Shown piece after piece: positions 19,790 through 29,468 of a stretch of DNA of 64,000 nt. Made by a program: the position numbers and the translations under genes. The notes beneath the pieces are model-generated. The model was not told the DNA's origin, did no database searches, and saw only the letters and a program-made list of their open reading frames with translations. The first letter of the stretch is position 1. Each line of letters begins with the position of its first letter. Source of the DNA: Histomonas meleagridis (lineage: Eukaryota > Parabasalia > Tritrichomonadida > Dientamoebidae); contig WSYJ01000146.1 in the NCBI GenBank assembly GCA_020186115.1, positions 186,001-250,000 on the forward strand, in the 5' to 3' direction.

Positions 19790-20716
19790 TTTTGGATTTT
19801 ATTTTTAAGGTTTCATACAGCTTTAATTGCTGCAGGAATAAATGGTCATTTTGATATTTTTGTTTTCTTACTCGAAAAAATGGAAAAAAATAAAATTAAA
19901 AAAAAGGATTTTGTGTTTTTTTATTAATTATGAAAATATTTTTTCATGCATCAAAAAAAGGATTTGTAAAAATTGTAAAATATTTAATTAAAAATAAGTT
20001 TATAAATGTTAATATAAGATCTAAAAATGAAGTTCTTTTTATGTTATCAAATTAACAGCTTTGCATTATGCAGCTTCATGTAACCAGAAAAATGTAATTA
20101 AATTCCTTTTATCACAATCGGAAATAGATATAAATTTTCATGATTCTGAATTTTCTTTTATCTATTTGGAAATTATTTTTATAATTTTATACAGCTTTAC
20201 ATCATGCTACTGATAAAAATAGTGTAAGAGCCGCTAAGATATTGTGTTCAGATGCTAATATTGACACAAATGAAGTAGATAATTAGTTTTTTTATTTATG
20301 ATTGGAATTTATTTAAATATTAAAAAACTGCTTTACATATTGCCGCTGAAAAAGGATATTTGGATATTATTAAAATAATTTGCTCTGTTAAAGAAACTGA
20401 TTTAAATGAATATGATAAAATTCATAAATTTAACTTTTAGTTTCAAAAAATATATTGGGATATGTTTACAAGTTTTAATATGCCAATACATACAGCTGCA
20501 ATATATGGGTCATTAGATGTATTTAAATATTTAGTTAAAAAAAATAAATCATTGTTATTTGCAAAAAATAAATATGTTTATTTTGCAAATTGAGTACTTA
20601 ATTTGATGTTTTGGAGTTTATTTATATATTATATTAATCCACTTGAGTTCGCCTTGAAAGAAAAACAAAACGAAATTGTTGATTTTATAAATTCAAAAGT
20701 GATAGTGATAGAGTAA
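19790..20716 (+). repeat. Ankyrin mini-exon array of the 18.7 kb locus (7 units)
   Basis: Units begin with their Thr-equivalent codon at 19817, 19933, 20055, 20191, 20327, 20480 and 20636. Each is an open ankyrin unit (TALIAAGINGHFDIF, TALHYAASCNQKNV, TALHHATDKNSV, TALHIAAEKGYLDII and so on). Intervals are 116, 122, 136, 136, 153 and 156, so spacers are about 32, 46, 63 and 66 nt with different remainders mod 3, and most contain stops. The last unit (NPLEFALKEKQNEIVDFI) runs to its own TAA at 20714-20716. Whether the units are joined in mRNA cannot be seen from DNA. Confidence 0.75.
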
Positions 20717-20890
20717 ATTAAAAATCTATTAAAATTTGTAAAGCATTTTGGACTTTATTTCGGTTGTTAATAAAATAAATATGTAAAAATCATGTCAAAT
20801 GACTTATCATTGAACATTCAGATTTGGAAAAAAATCGAAAGAAATTTATATTTTAATATCTAGTATAAAACAATCAAAAAAGAAATCAGA

Positions 20891-20972
20891 GGCACGATGG
20901 CCGAGTGGTTAAGGCGTGGGATTTGAGTCCCCATGGGTTTATCCCTCATCAGTTCGAATCTGGTTCGTGTCG
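20891..20972 (+). tRNA. tRNA-Ser (anticodon TGA)
   Basis: Acceptor GGCACGA pairs with TCGTGTC (one G-U). D-arm GCC...GGC, anticodon stem TGGGA/CCCCA with loop TTTGAGT (anticodon 20924-20926), long variable arm TGGG/TCCC, T-arm with TTCGAAT, discriminator G. The long variable arm and G73 fit serine; the anticodon reads UCA codons. One A-C mismatch closes the anticodon loop (31-39). Confidence 0.93.
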
Positions 20973-20979
20973 TTTTTTT
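20973..20979 (+). terminator. Oligo-T Pol III terminator
   Basis: Seven T residues immediately after the tRNA-Ser 3' end, the usual RNA polymerase III stop. Confidence 0.8.
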
Positions 20980-21285
20980 GTTTTTTACCTATATGAGCCC
21001 ATCATATTTTTTTTGCAGAATCTACAAATAACAAAGTACAAATTTAAAACCATTACAGAGCTCTTTTTTGATATGTAAATCTTGTGCGACAATCTCATTT
21101 CATTATTTAAAAAATCATTTGCATTTTCTGACAAATTAACTGATTATGACACGTTTAATGTGTTCTGGGTTACACGATCACAACATTCTTTAAGGTTATT
21201 AAAACAATTTTTTTAAGATTCATTAAAAAAATCTACTAAGTTCATCATTTTAAATTATTTCTTAAGACGTGAAGTTTTAACGTAA
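20980..21285. other. Intergenic, no gene seen
   Basis: AT-rich sequence between the tRNA-Ser and the 3' end of the minus-strand ankyrin array. Nothing recognisable on either strand. Confidence 0.5.
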
Positions 21286-22193
21286 TTATTTTTTGCATTT
21301 TTGTTTGATCATTTCTTCTATTTCTGGATCCTGGTTCCGCGGAAGTAAAAATGGATCAACTTCAATATTATCAACCTGTAAAAGTAATTTAGCGATTTCT
21401 CTATGCTGAGCATCATTTAAACCATAATAACATCCATACATTAGAGCATTCCAAAATCATATTAAGAAACATTAATTTAAAACAATAAACTTTAAATATA
21501 GCAAAGAGACATTCGTTTCTACATTTACATCAATTCCTTTTTGCTTAAGAAGCAATTTAACGATTTCAACATAACCCCCACGCGAAGCGGCACAAATCGC
21601 CGTCCAAAACAAATTCAAAAAATTCCATACAAGAAATATATACACCAAAAAAAACATGTAAATAGTAAGAGATATTAGTAAACAGATATTGTATTAACTT
21701 CTATTTCTTTTTGTACAAGAAGTAATTTAACAATTTCTGTGTAACCATTGAATGATGAATACATTAAAGCTGTACATAATAATTTCAAAAAATATTAAAA
21801 ATTATTTGTATACATCAATGCAATGATATAAATTTTGAACAAATTAAATAAATATCTTTGGCATTAATATCAATTTCTTTTTGTTTAATAAGTAATTTAA
21901 CTATTTCTGTATGACCATTTTCAGATGCTAAAATAAGTGCTGTTTTAAACAATTTAAAAAATGTCCAAATAATATTATCAAACACTTTATTATAAAAAGA
22001 AATATTAAATATAATAAATAAATATCTTTTGCATTAATATCAATTCCTTTTTGTTCAAGAAGGAATTGAACCATATCAATGTAATTATTTTCAGATGACA
22101 ATATAAGTGCTGTTCTAAAAAAATAAAATAAATATTAAATGAATAAAATATATATAAAATTATTAGAAGAAATATTAAGTAAAACAATTATAA
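21286..22193 (-). repeat. Ankyrin mini-exon array of the 22 kb locus (5 units)
   Basis: Four open 90-nt units (22024-22113, 21854-21943, 21684-21773, 21514-21603) and a longer terminal unit from 21450 to its TAA at 21286-21288. Spacers are 22114-22193, 21944-22023, 21774-21853 and 21604-21683, each exactly 80 nt, and 21451-21513 (63 nt). The terminal unit adds a charged tail (about 25 residues after the ankyrin helix, ending KQKCKK). Spacers start near ATTTATTT and carry in-frame stops. The first spacer also holds the stop of the upstream protein frame. Confidence 0.85.
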
Positions 22194-23310
22194 TATCTTT
22201 TGCATTAATATCAATTCCTTTTTGTTCAAGAAGTAATTTAACAGTTTCAATATTTCTTGATTTATAAGCGAACAAGATTATGTTTTTTGGAATATTATGC
22301 ACGTGAATGAAATCATTTATTAATAAAGTATTACCATTTTCTGAAACTTGTTGAATAATATTATCATTTATTTCCATTCCCTCTTTTTCTAAAAATGAAA
22401 ATATTTCATAATTATTATATTTAATACACTTAATTCCTAATTTTATTAAATCGTTGGTATCCATATTTGTCTTATTATATAAATATATAAATATATCATT
22501 TTGATGAAATTCAATTGCTGTTTCGTATGCATCTTCAAATGATGAATGATTTTGTTCACATAAATGAATAATTTCCTCATTTCCACCTGCAACTGCATAT
22601 TTACCTGTGTTTTCTACTTTTGCTCCATTCATAAGTAAATATTTAAAACATTTAACTGCTGAAAAAAATGCTGCATAATCAATTAATGTAACATTTTCTT
22701 TATTAACAAATGAACATCTTTCAGAAGGTGATGGTTCAATTGTTTGATTAAAATCAAAATTTGTTTGTGATGATATTTCTTGAAGTTTTTCTGTTTCATC
22801 ATTTCGAATTATTTTCGCAATTTCATTTGGATTATGTCCTTCTTCAATTAATTTCTTATGCAGTTCAAAATCATTTTCTTTAAGTTCTTCTATTTGCTTG
22901 TTAATGTTTTCTTTTTCTGGGAAATAATGCATAAAATATGTTTGGATAATTTTTGGTTCAATTATCTCGTCTTCAATCATTTTTTCTAAAAGATAATTTG
23001 ATTCTTGACTATCAGTTGATAATAATAATTGAGTGAAAATGTTGATGATATTATAACTTGACTTTGTTTCGATTGTTTGTAAATACTTGAAACATAATTT
23101 TTCATAGCCACGTGATACAAAATATGAATAAATAATTCTATAAATGATATGAAGAATAGAATATTGAAATTCTAAAGAAATGTAATTTAATGAAGATTCA
23201 ACTAATTGATCAATATTATTTTCATTTAAATCAAATATAATTTTTTCTAGATCTTGTAATATTTGGAGATTTCCTCTGTTAGTTGTTGCATGGCTTTGAC
23301 TTCCTCCCAT
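22135..23310 (-). CDS. DUF3447/ankyrin protein, N-terminal reading frame
   Basis: 391 residues from ATG 23310. N-terminal helical region about 1-190; core motifs GHNPNEIAKIIRND and KLQEISSQTNFDFNQTIEPS (about 190-225), LIDYAAFFSAVKCFKYL (about 240), YAVAGGNEEIIHLCEQ (about 268), then a first ankyrin unit ending GIDINAKD. This is the trichomonad DUF3447 plus ankyrin architecture. The frame leaves the ankyrin unit, reads about 20 hydrophobic residues of spacer (to YILFI) and stops. A TCATTTC initiator-like motif lies about 25 bases upstream. Most intact family member here together with those at 30.5 and 48.1 kb. Role unknown; ankyrins bind proteins. Confidence 0.75.
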   Translation of the reverse strand: MGGSQSHATTNRGNLQILQDLEKIIFDLNENNIDQLVESSLNYISLEFQYSILHIIYRIIYSYFVSRGYEKLCFKYLQTIETKSSYNIINIFTQLLLSTDSQESNYLLEKMIEDEIIEPKIIQTYFMHYFPEKENINKQIEELKENDFELHKKLIEEGHNPNEIAKIIRNDETEKLQEISSQTNFDFNQTIEPSPSERCSFVNKENVTLIDYAAFFSAVKCFKYLLMNGAKVENTGKYAVAGGNEEIIHLCEQNHSSFEDAYETAIEFHQNDIFIYLYNKTNMDTNDLIKLGIKCIKYNNYEIFSFLEKEGMEINDNIIQQVSENGNTLLINDFIHVHNIPKNIILFAYKSRNIETVKLLLEQKGIDINAKDIIIVLLNISSNNFIYILFI

Positions 23311-23332
23311 ACAGAAAAAAACTCCGAAACTT

Positions 23333-23339
23333 GAAATGA
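23333..23339 (-). promoter_or_regulatory. Initiator-like TCATTTC
   Basis: TCATTT on the minus strand about 25 bases before ATG 23310, fitting the trichomonad initiator TCA+1YWW. Confidence 0.4.
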
Positions 23340-23811
23340 TGTCTTTGGTTACCCATATTATGAAAAAGTTTGTAATTGAATTGCATTTAATCGTAATCAG
23401 TCGTTTTTACATCCAACCAATTATCTTCTCAATTTTAAAAGGTGATCAAAATGTGTTTGATTTTTTGTTAACGAATTTTAGCATATGTATTTAAATATAT
23501 TTTGAACAATTTTATTGATTTTAAGCAAAATTAGTATTCTCATTAAAACAAAACAATTTAATTTCATTAGCTAATTTAATTTATTCAAAAAATTATTTAA
23601 AACAAAAAAATAGTTCTGTATAATAATATCAAACTTTAAATCAGAAAATAATTTTTTTAACAAACAAGCAAACCATTGATTTATTTATTCAGATGCAATT
23701 ACAGTTATATGTTAAAACTCTATTCAGGATACAGTAAATCTCAAATTAGTTGAAGTGTTTCAACCTGATTTCACTCAGTTTTATTATGTTTTTCAAAATT
23801 ATTAAATTTAT
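23340..23811. other. Intergenic, no gene seen
   Basis: AT-rich spacer between the promoter of the ankyrin gene and the 3' end of the BspA-like gene. No frame worth reporting. Confidence 0.5.
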
Positions 23812-25476
23812 TTAGTTTAATTTTTCGTATTCGTTTGAAATACTCGATAAATTATTTTTACGATTCATTTTCTTTTTCCTAGCGATCAAAATCACTCCGA
23901 TGACAATTATAACTCCAATTGGAACGCAAACTCCAACAACAATTTTCCATTTATTATTATCTTCGACACCATAATTTGGATTGCATTCATCGATTAATTT
24001 TCCTTTAGCTACATCTAAAGCACCAAATTTGCTACTTTTATATGTTTCTGATGTCATTACAATTTTTGCTCGAACTTGATCAAACGCATTCTCAGCAACT
24101 GTTGGTTTATTTTTACCATAAAAATAAATACATTGTAGTTTGAAGCACTCAGAAAACGCTAATGATTGAATTTCTTCCACATTTTCCCCGATATATAGAG
24201 TTGTTAAATTATAACATTCATTAAAAGCTAATTCTTCAATTATTTTTATGGAATTTGGAATTGTTAAGTTTACCAAAAATTTGACTTTAGAAAAAGCACT
24301 TTTGCCAATGTTAATTAAAGTATTTGGTAAAATTAAATCAGAAATTTCTTTAAATAAAGGATATACAATTAATTTGGTAATATTTTTATCATAAACAACT
24401 CCATCATTTTCATAATTGGAATATTTTGGATTTGATTTCGATATGTTAATAATTCGAAGATTTTTACAAGAGCCGAAATAATTTTGTTGAATTAATGTAA
24501 CTGATTCAGGAATTGTAACAATTTTAATGTTATTACAGCCAGAAAATGATTCATTTCGAATTGTATCAACTGAATTTGGTATATTAAATATTTCGTTTTT
24601 TGTTTCCTTGTGGATATTGTATAAGATATGAAACATTTTTGTCGTATAAAAATTCCGTCGTTTTCATAATTGGAATATTTCGGTTTTTGTTCCGAAACTT
24701 TAATGTATTGAAGATGATTACATTCTTTAAATGCATTTTCGGATATTGAAGTAACAGAACTCGAAATTGTTATGTTCTCAATTACCGAATATGAAAATGC
24801 AGCTTCAATCGTTTTAACATTATCACCAATTGTAATTGACTTAAAACTTGATGACATAAATGCATTCGCTTCAATAATTAAGACATTATTTGGTATTATT
24901 AAATCTTGTGAATTTATACATTCAAAAAATGATAATTTGCCAATGGTTATGATTGTATCCGGAATTTGATATTCGGTTTTTTTGGCAGATGGGGAAAAAA
25001 ATAATTGTTGTGATGTCTTTATCATATATAACACCATCGTTATTAAAGTTGGAATAGTGTGCGTTGTCTTCAGATATTGCAATGTGATTAAGCTTATGAC
25101 ACCTCATAAATGAATCTGAGTTAATTGAAGAAACAGATTTTGGTATGCTAATGTTTGTTATTGGACACCCTGCAAATGCAGTGGCATTAATCGTAGTTAA
25201 ATTTTCACCCAAAATAATTGTTATCAAATTGATACACGACATAAATGCACTCGTTCCAATTAAAGTAACTGAATTACCGATATCCACAGAAAGTACACCT
25301 ATCCACAGTTCAAATGCATTTTTTGGAATTTCTTTGATTCCTTCTCCAATAATAATATGTAGAGTACTTAATTGGTAGTCATCATTAAATTCACTTGGAT
25401 TATTTATTGTAAGCGTTTTTGTTTTACTATCGTATGTCTGCAAAGAATGTGAAAAAAGAAGAAAAAAGAAAGTCAT
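23812..25476 (-). pseudogene. BspA-like surface protein with frameshifts in homopolymers
   Basis: Start at ATG 25476 (MTFFFLLFSHSLQ, a short signal peptide), with TCATAA one base upstream of the ATG. BspA-type LRRs follow in three overlapping frames, and the gene ends with one transmembrane helix (about 23 residues, KIVVGVCVPIGVIIVIGVIL) and a short basic tail with a Tyr motif. Breaks: near 25000 in a T7/C4 run, near 24640 after GGAATTTTT, and near 24600 in an A6 run. The recurring block YDK.I..L..YP links the pieces in all frames, so this was one gene of about 550 residues. Every break is in or beside a homopolymer. TAAA at the stop. Confidence 0.8.
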
Positions 25477-25477
25477 T

Positions 25478-25483
25478 TTATGA
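25478..25483 (-). promoter_or_regulatory. Initiator-like TCATAA
   Basis: TCATAA on the minus strand, one base before the ATG at 25476. It decides between this start and the upstream non-ATG extension to 25581. Confidence 0.35.
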
Positions 25484-25542
25484 ACAGGAAGTTCAAATTT
25501 GAAAGCGCTTATGTCGGCACCAGATAAGGACTTTACATAAAA

Positions 25543-26220
25543 GTGGTAAAAAAAGTGGAAAATTCGAATTTCAAAATTCAAGCAGTAGACTTTGGTTTCC
25601 TTGGTCCTTTAAAGTTTCAAGTTGAATGGGTTGTGAATGTGTTATCAAGTGAGTCAACTGCTAATGTAGTTAATCAATATTATCCACAATTCAATTGTCA
25701 AAAATTTTTGTATGATTTTTGTTTTTATTTAAGAGAATTAAAAGAGCTTATGTCAAGAGGAGAGCCCATGGGTCGATTTAATTTTCCAATAGAGAACTTT
25801 GAAAATCAATGTATTTTAAATTTCAAAGTTCAAAATATAATTTTTTTGTTAAACCAAATTTCAAATGGAATGACCATATTTGATAAAACGATTCAAGATA
25901 AGAAAACAAGAAATTACTTTAATAAGTCTCATAAATATTTTCAAAGTCTTTCTGCTATATGTACCAACTTAAGCCAAGAGATAGATCTACCAAAAGTTAC
26001 AGAAGCACTAAGATTATTCCATTGTTTTCTTCATTGTTCTCAAAGATTGAGAAAATTATCTGCTAATATCCCATTTTTATATTCTGAAAATCTAGAAAGA
26101 GAACTCATAAACATTCAATTCGCTCTTGTTTTTCGCGATCAATTTTTACAAATTATTTTTAATGTCAATAATTTAATTAAAAAAGGATTAAAACCCAACA
26201 ACCCAATGTCCTTATTTTGA
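25543..26220 (+). CDS. Hypothetical helical protein, start uncertain
   Basis: The frame is open from 25528 and has no ATG until residue 70 (MSRGEPMGRFN). The upstream residues (FGFLGPLKFQVEWVVNVLS) look real, so the start is probably upstream. An ATG at 25511 is in another frame and would need a one-base shift near the A-rich run at 25538-25553. The body is all-helical (about residues 55-225), with no motif I recognise and no membrane segment. It is divergent with the BspA-like gene, with only about 35 bases between ATG 25476 and ATG 25511. Function unknown. Confidence 0.5.
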   Translation: MVKKVENSNFKIQAVDFGFLGPLKFQVEWVVNVLSSESTANVVNQYYPQFNCQKFLYDFCFYLRELKELMSRGEPMGRFNFPIENFENQCILNFKVQNIIFLLNQISNGMTIFDKTIQDKKTRNYFNKSHKYFQSLSAICTNLSQEIDLPKVTEALRLFHCFLHCSQRLRKLSANIPFLYSENLERELINIQFALVFRDQFLQIIFNVNNLIKKGLKPNNPMSLF

Positions 26221-26352
26221 CCATTTTTGACATGTTTATAAGTATTTACTTAATAAAATGTGTTTTTGTAATAAATTTTTGATATCTCTAAAAAATATAT
26301 TTTATAAACAAAATATTTTTTATTATTATTTTTGAATAGTAACGACAAGAAT

Positions 26353-27324
26353 TTAAAATCCAATTAGCGAAAGTAAATCTTCATTGTTATTTTTCTTTTC
26401 TTGTTCCACATTTTCCTTCTTATCCACAGAATTATTATTACTTTTCAACTTATCTAACTCAGCAAAGAATTCTTCGACAGTTAAATCGTTTTTTTCTTTT
26501 TTCTTTTTCGTGATTTCTTTTTCTTTCGGCTCTTTTTTCTTTGATATTATCGCGTTCAGTTTGTTTTGCGCTTTCGTTGCTGCAGCAACAACATCGTTAG
26601 TGTTTACTTCTTTAGTTTTCTTATACGTGCCAAAAGTCTGCTGGCAAAAGTCGCAAAAGTCGTGCGTTATCCGAAGCGCATTTCGGAGATCGGGATCAAC
26701 AATCGTCGGTTCCAAATCGCATAACCGTCGCGCAATCTCACGAACATTTGGTATCATTTCTTTGAGAAGACCTTCTTCAGTTCCACCGTCTGCAAATGAA
26801 GCTATGATACATTGTGAAAACATGACTAGCAATTCCATGGACGCAGAAATGTTGTCATAAAACTTCTTCTTAATGCTACGTGTTAGCTTGGGAACAAAAT
26901 GAGTTGAAAATTGGCTTTGTTGCCATTTGGAAAATTTGGGATCAAGGCAATTTTGAGAAGTACATGAATTGATCCAGGAAGGTGTTGTCTTATAGAGGAA
27001 ATTCTGTAGGGCAGGATTTTCTGAAATACCTGGTTGGGAAAGGTGCTTCATTAAAACTGGGGATTGAAGTGATTGAAGTTGTTGTCGTTTGGAATTCTTG
27101 AATAGGGCATCAACTAATATTAACGAATTTTGTTTGGCAGCAAAGGTGCCTTTTGAAATATATTTGCAGATAATAGTAAGAAAAATTGGAACAGATCCTG
27201 GTTGGGAATCAAAAATACTGAGAATTTGTAGAATGCTACTCCAATCAGGTGTGCCTGGAGGACCAGTTATGGATTTTTTTACAAGATTTTCTACTTTATT
27301 TATGTATATAGTTTCCAAATCCAT
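26353..27324 (-). CDS. VHS-domain endosomal sorting protein (TOM1/GGA-like)
   Basis: 323 residues. The N-terminal 140 residues match the VHS pattern (...LVKKSITGPPGTPDWSSILQ, then ILVDALFKNS). A second helical region (about 145-235) could be a GAT-like ubiquitin-binding bundle. A Lys/Glu-rich linker follows, and the protein ends EDLLSLIGF, close to a clathrin-box motif (LLxL-acidic type). VHS-GAT proteins sort ubiquitinated cargo at endosomes with clathrin. VHS assignment is moderately firm, the rest inference. A GGGGCACC box lies about 33 bases upstream of the ATG. Stop in TAAA. Confidence 0.65.
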   Translation of the reverse strand: MDLETIYINKVENLVKKSITGPPGTPDWSSILQILSIFDSQPGSVPIFLTIICKYISKGTFAAKQNSLILVDALFKNSKRQQLQSLQSPVLMKHLSQPGISENPALQNFLYKTTPSWINSCTSQNCLDPKFSKWQQSQFSTHFVPKLTRSIKKKFYDNISASMELLVMFSQCIIASFADGGTEEGLLKEMIPNVREIARRLCDLEPTIVDPDLRNALRITHDFCDFCQQTFGTYKKTKEVNTNDVVAAATKAQNKLNAIISKKKEPKEKEITKKKKEKNDLTVEEFFAELDKLKSNNNSVDKKENVEQEKKNNNEDLLSLIGF

Positions 27325-27356
27325 ATGCTTAAAATAAGAAGTTTAACACAAAATAT

Positions 27357-27364
27357 GGGGCACC
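27357..27364 (-). promoter_or_regulatory. GGTGCCCC box upstream of the VHS gene
   Basis: GGTGCCCC read on the minus strand. The same GC-rich core recurs at 34918, 37091 and 40261, which is more than expected in such AT-rich DNA. Two of the four copies lie 30-50 bases upstream of start codons. A transcription-factor site is inferred only. Confidence 0.3.
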
Positions 27365-27601
27365 TCAACTTTTTTTAAGTTGCTTACAAAGTAATACCCT
27401 AAAAACCAAGCGTAGTAATGCTGTGTATCTAAAACTTTGCAACAATATTTTGAGCTCAAAACAATCTTATGTAAGTTTAGCGAAAAAACATTTTTCAAGT
27501 TGGAATGTTATTTAAATGTATTTGGTATAAAAATGAAAGAGTTTTTAATTAAAGAGTTTTTTTTAACAATTTCTTTTAGCATAAGTTTACACAAATCTAT
27601 T

Positions 27602-29287
27602 TCATTCTTGATTCGAGATCAATTGAATCACGCTTTCAAATCTTTTCTTTTCCATTTCTATATCATTACCAGACACAAGTGATTGAACTCCAACCACTTT
27701 TGCCAAATGTATCACGCCATTTGTATTACCGCATATAAAAACGGGTAATTTTGGTGACCAATCTAATGCAGTTAATTCCTTTTTATCAAATGGGATAAAT
27801 TTTGCCACCGGATCAACAGAATCCAATGAAATGTCCCAAATCCTGCATTCGCCGTCACTACAAGCAGCAGCAAAAACAGTTCCACTGATTGGTGACCATT
27901 CGATCACATTAAATGTTGATTTCCCTAAATAAAAAGCAGTCACTGGAGTTTGCCTACTTGTGTTCCAAATAGCAGCAGATCCATCGCAGCTCCCAGAAAT
28001 AAACCAATTGGGTACAATGGGTGAAAATCTTACAGAAAGTACAGCTCTGAAATGGAATAAAAGTTTTTGTATAAAGTCTTCATTATATTGCGCATCGCAA
28101 ACAAATATTGCGCCATCTTCACTTCCAACAACATATGTATTAGGTTGAGATTTGCTAAATGATACACAATGAAGATCTTCATATCGTAACATTTGCGCTT
28201 TACCCTCTTTGCTAAGGACCTTAAGCTTCTTTAAAACAACTAAATCTTTGTGTTCAAGCCCATTTGCAACTGTCCATTGAGTAACTCTTCCACCATAAGC
28301 AACAGAAACAACTGCTTCACTACGCACTCGTGTATCAGTTCTTTGTTGGAATGTTACTTCTCCAACAGATCCTTCATGAGATCCTTTATCAACAGATGAT
28401 TTAGCAATACATTCACATTTTTTAGGTCGAATATCATATATACCAATTGACCCATTGGAAAAACCAGAGGCTAAAAGATATGGTACGCCTTCACTAAATT
28501 TAATGGATGTGGGTACTTCTTCTGTTTCAATTACGCGTTCGGGGTACCCCGGATTCATAACGTTCCAAACGCAAATTAAGCCGCTATTTGGAGAATGTCC
28601 TTGCTGTGGCAAACCATAACTTGCAGCAAAGAAATTAGTAGCTTGTGAATTAAATGATATACTTGTAACTTTGCGAAGATATGTGAGGGGACATTGAAAT
28701 TGTATCAAAGGTTCAATTCCTGGTTTGTCAACTTTTTGGGTTAAAGACTTGTATGAAATAAATTTATCTAAGTATATATTTTGTTGAACCATTCGCTCAA
28801 TTGCAAATAATGATAAGTTAATATCTTTCATATTATGAAGTGTGGCATTACTTTCCTCTGTGTTTGGTCCAAAATCTACTTTTGCATTCGGGTCTTTGAG
28901 TGTTTCTTCAGATGTTTCAGTCCATAAGTATGATGATAATGGATGTAAACTTTCATGTAGAACAGTGATAGGACTAACTTGTTCTTCTTGATTTTTATTT
29001 TCATTTACATCATAAAAATCATGTAGATAAACATCGGTTGATTCATCAACTTTTGTAATTCTATTTGTTTGTGTTTCTTTGTCCTTAATGAATAAGTGGA
29101 AAGTGAGCGATTCCCTTGATACAAAATTTTCTGATGTAGCCATTGCTTCACAATATTGTGTATATCTTTTATTTTTTTCCTGAATTTCTTGCGCTCTATC
29201 AGTTGCAAAACTTTCTATAGAGCTTTGTTGTTGGAATAAAAAAATTGTTGGAGTTTCACTTATAACAATATTTACTTCTGTTTCCAT
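27602..29287 (-). CDS. Axonemal dynein intermediate chain (WD40)
   Basis: 561 residues. An N-terminal disordered part with a KETQTN motif (about residue 72) is followed by a WD40 propeller from about 205 to 520. The propeller has dynein-intermediate-chain features: GLICVWNVMNPGYPERV, then LLASGFSNGSIGIYDIR, then GSVGEVTFQQ, VSVAYGGRVTQWTV and VVGSEDGAIFVCDAQYNE. This blade order is that of DNAI1/DNAI2/DNAI4 (WDR78) chains, which anchor outer or inner arm dynein in flagella. Which paralogue cannot be settled by eye. Consistent with a flagellated cell. The gene is tandem with the WD40 gene upstream on the same strand. ACGTTA lies just before the ATG. Confidence 0.8.
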   Translation of the reverse strand: METEVNIVISETPTIFLFQQQSSIESFATDRAQEIQEKNKRYTQYCEAMATSENFVSRESLTFHLFIKDKETQTNRITKVDESTDVYLHDFYDVNENKNQEEQVSPITVLHESLHPLSSYLWTETSEETLKDPNAKVDFGPNTEESNATLHNMKDINLSLFAIERMVQQNIYLDKFISYKSLTQKVDKPGIEPLIQFQCPLTYLRKVTSISFNSQATNFFAASYGLPQQGHSPNSGLICVWNVMNPGYPERVIETEEVPTSIKFSEGVPYLLASGFSNGSIGIYDIRPKKCECIAKSSVDKGSHEGSVGEVTFQQRTDTRVRSEAVVSVAYGGRVTQWTVANGLEHKDLVVLKKLKVLSKEGKAQMLRYEDLHCVSFSKSQPNTYVVGSEDGAIFVCDAQYNEDFIQKLLFHFRAVLSVRFSPIVPNWFISGSCDGSAAIWNTSRQTPVTAFYLGKSTFNVIEWSPISGTVFAAACSDGECRIWDISLDSVDPVAKFIPFDKKELTALDWSPKLPVFICGNTNGVIHLAKVVGVQSLVSGNDIEMEKKRFESVIQLISNQE

Positions 29288-29468
29288 TTTTAATTAACGT
29301 GTTTTCCATTCAATTTTTTCCGTTTGACGGCACTTTTTAGCTTACGATTAAAACCAGTTCAAAAAAAATCATTTTTCCCAAAAAAATATTAATACAAGCA
29401 TAAAATATCTATTTAGAATCATATAACTGAAAGAAAATCCCATTTATGAGCATGCTTCATTAACATCT

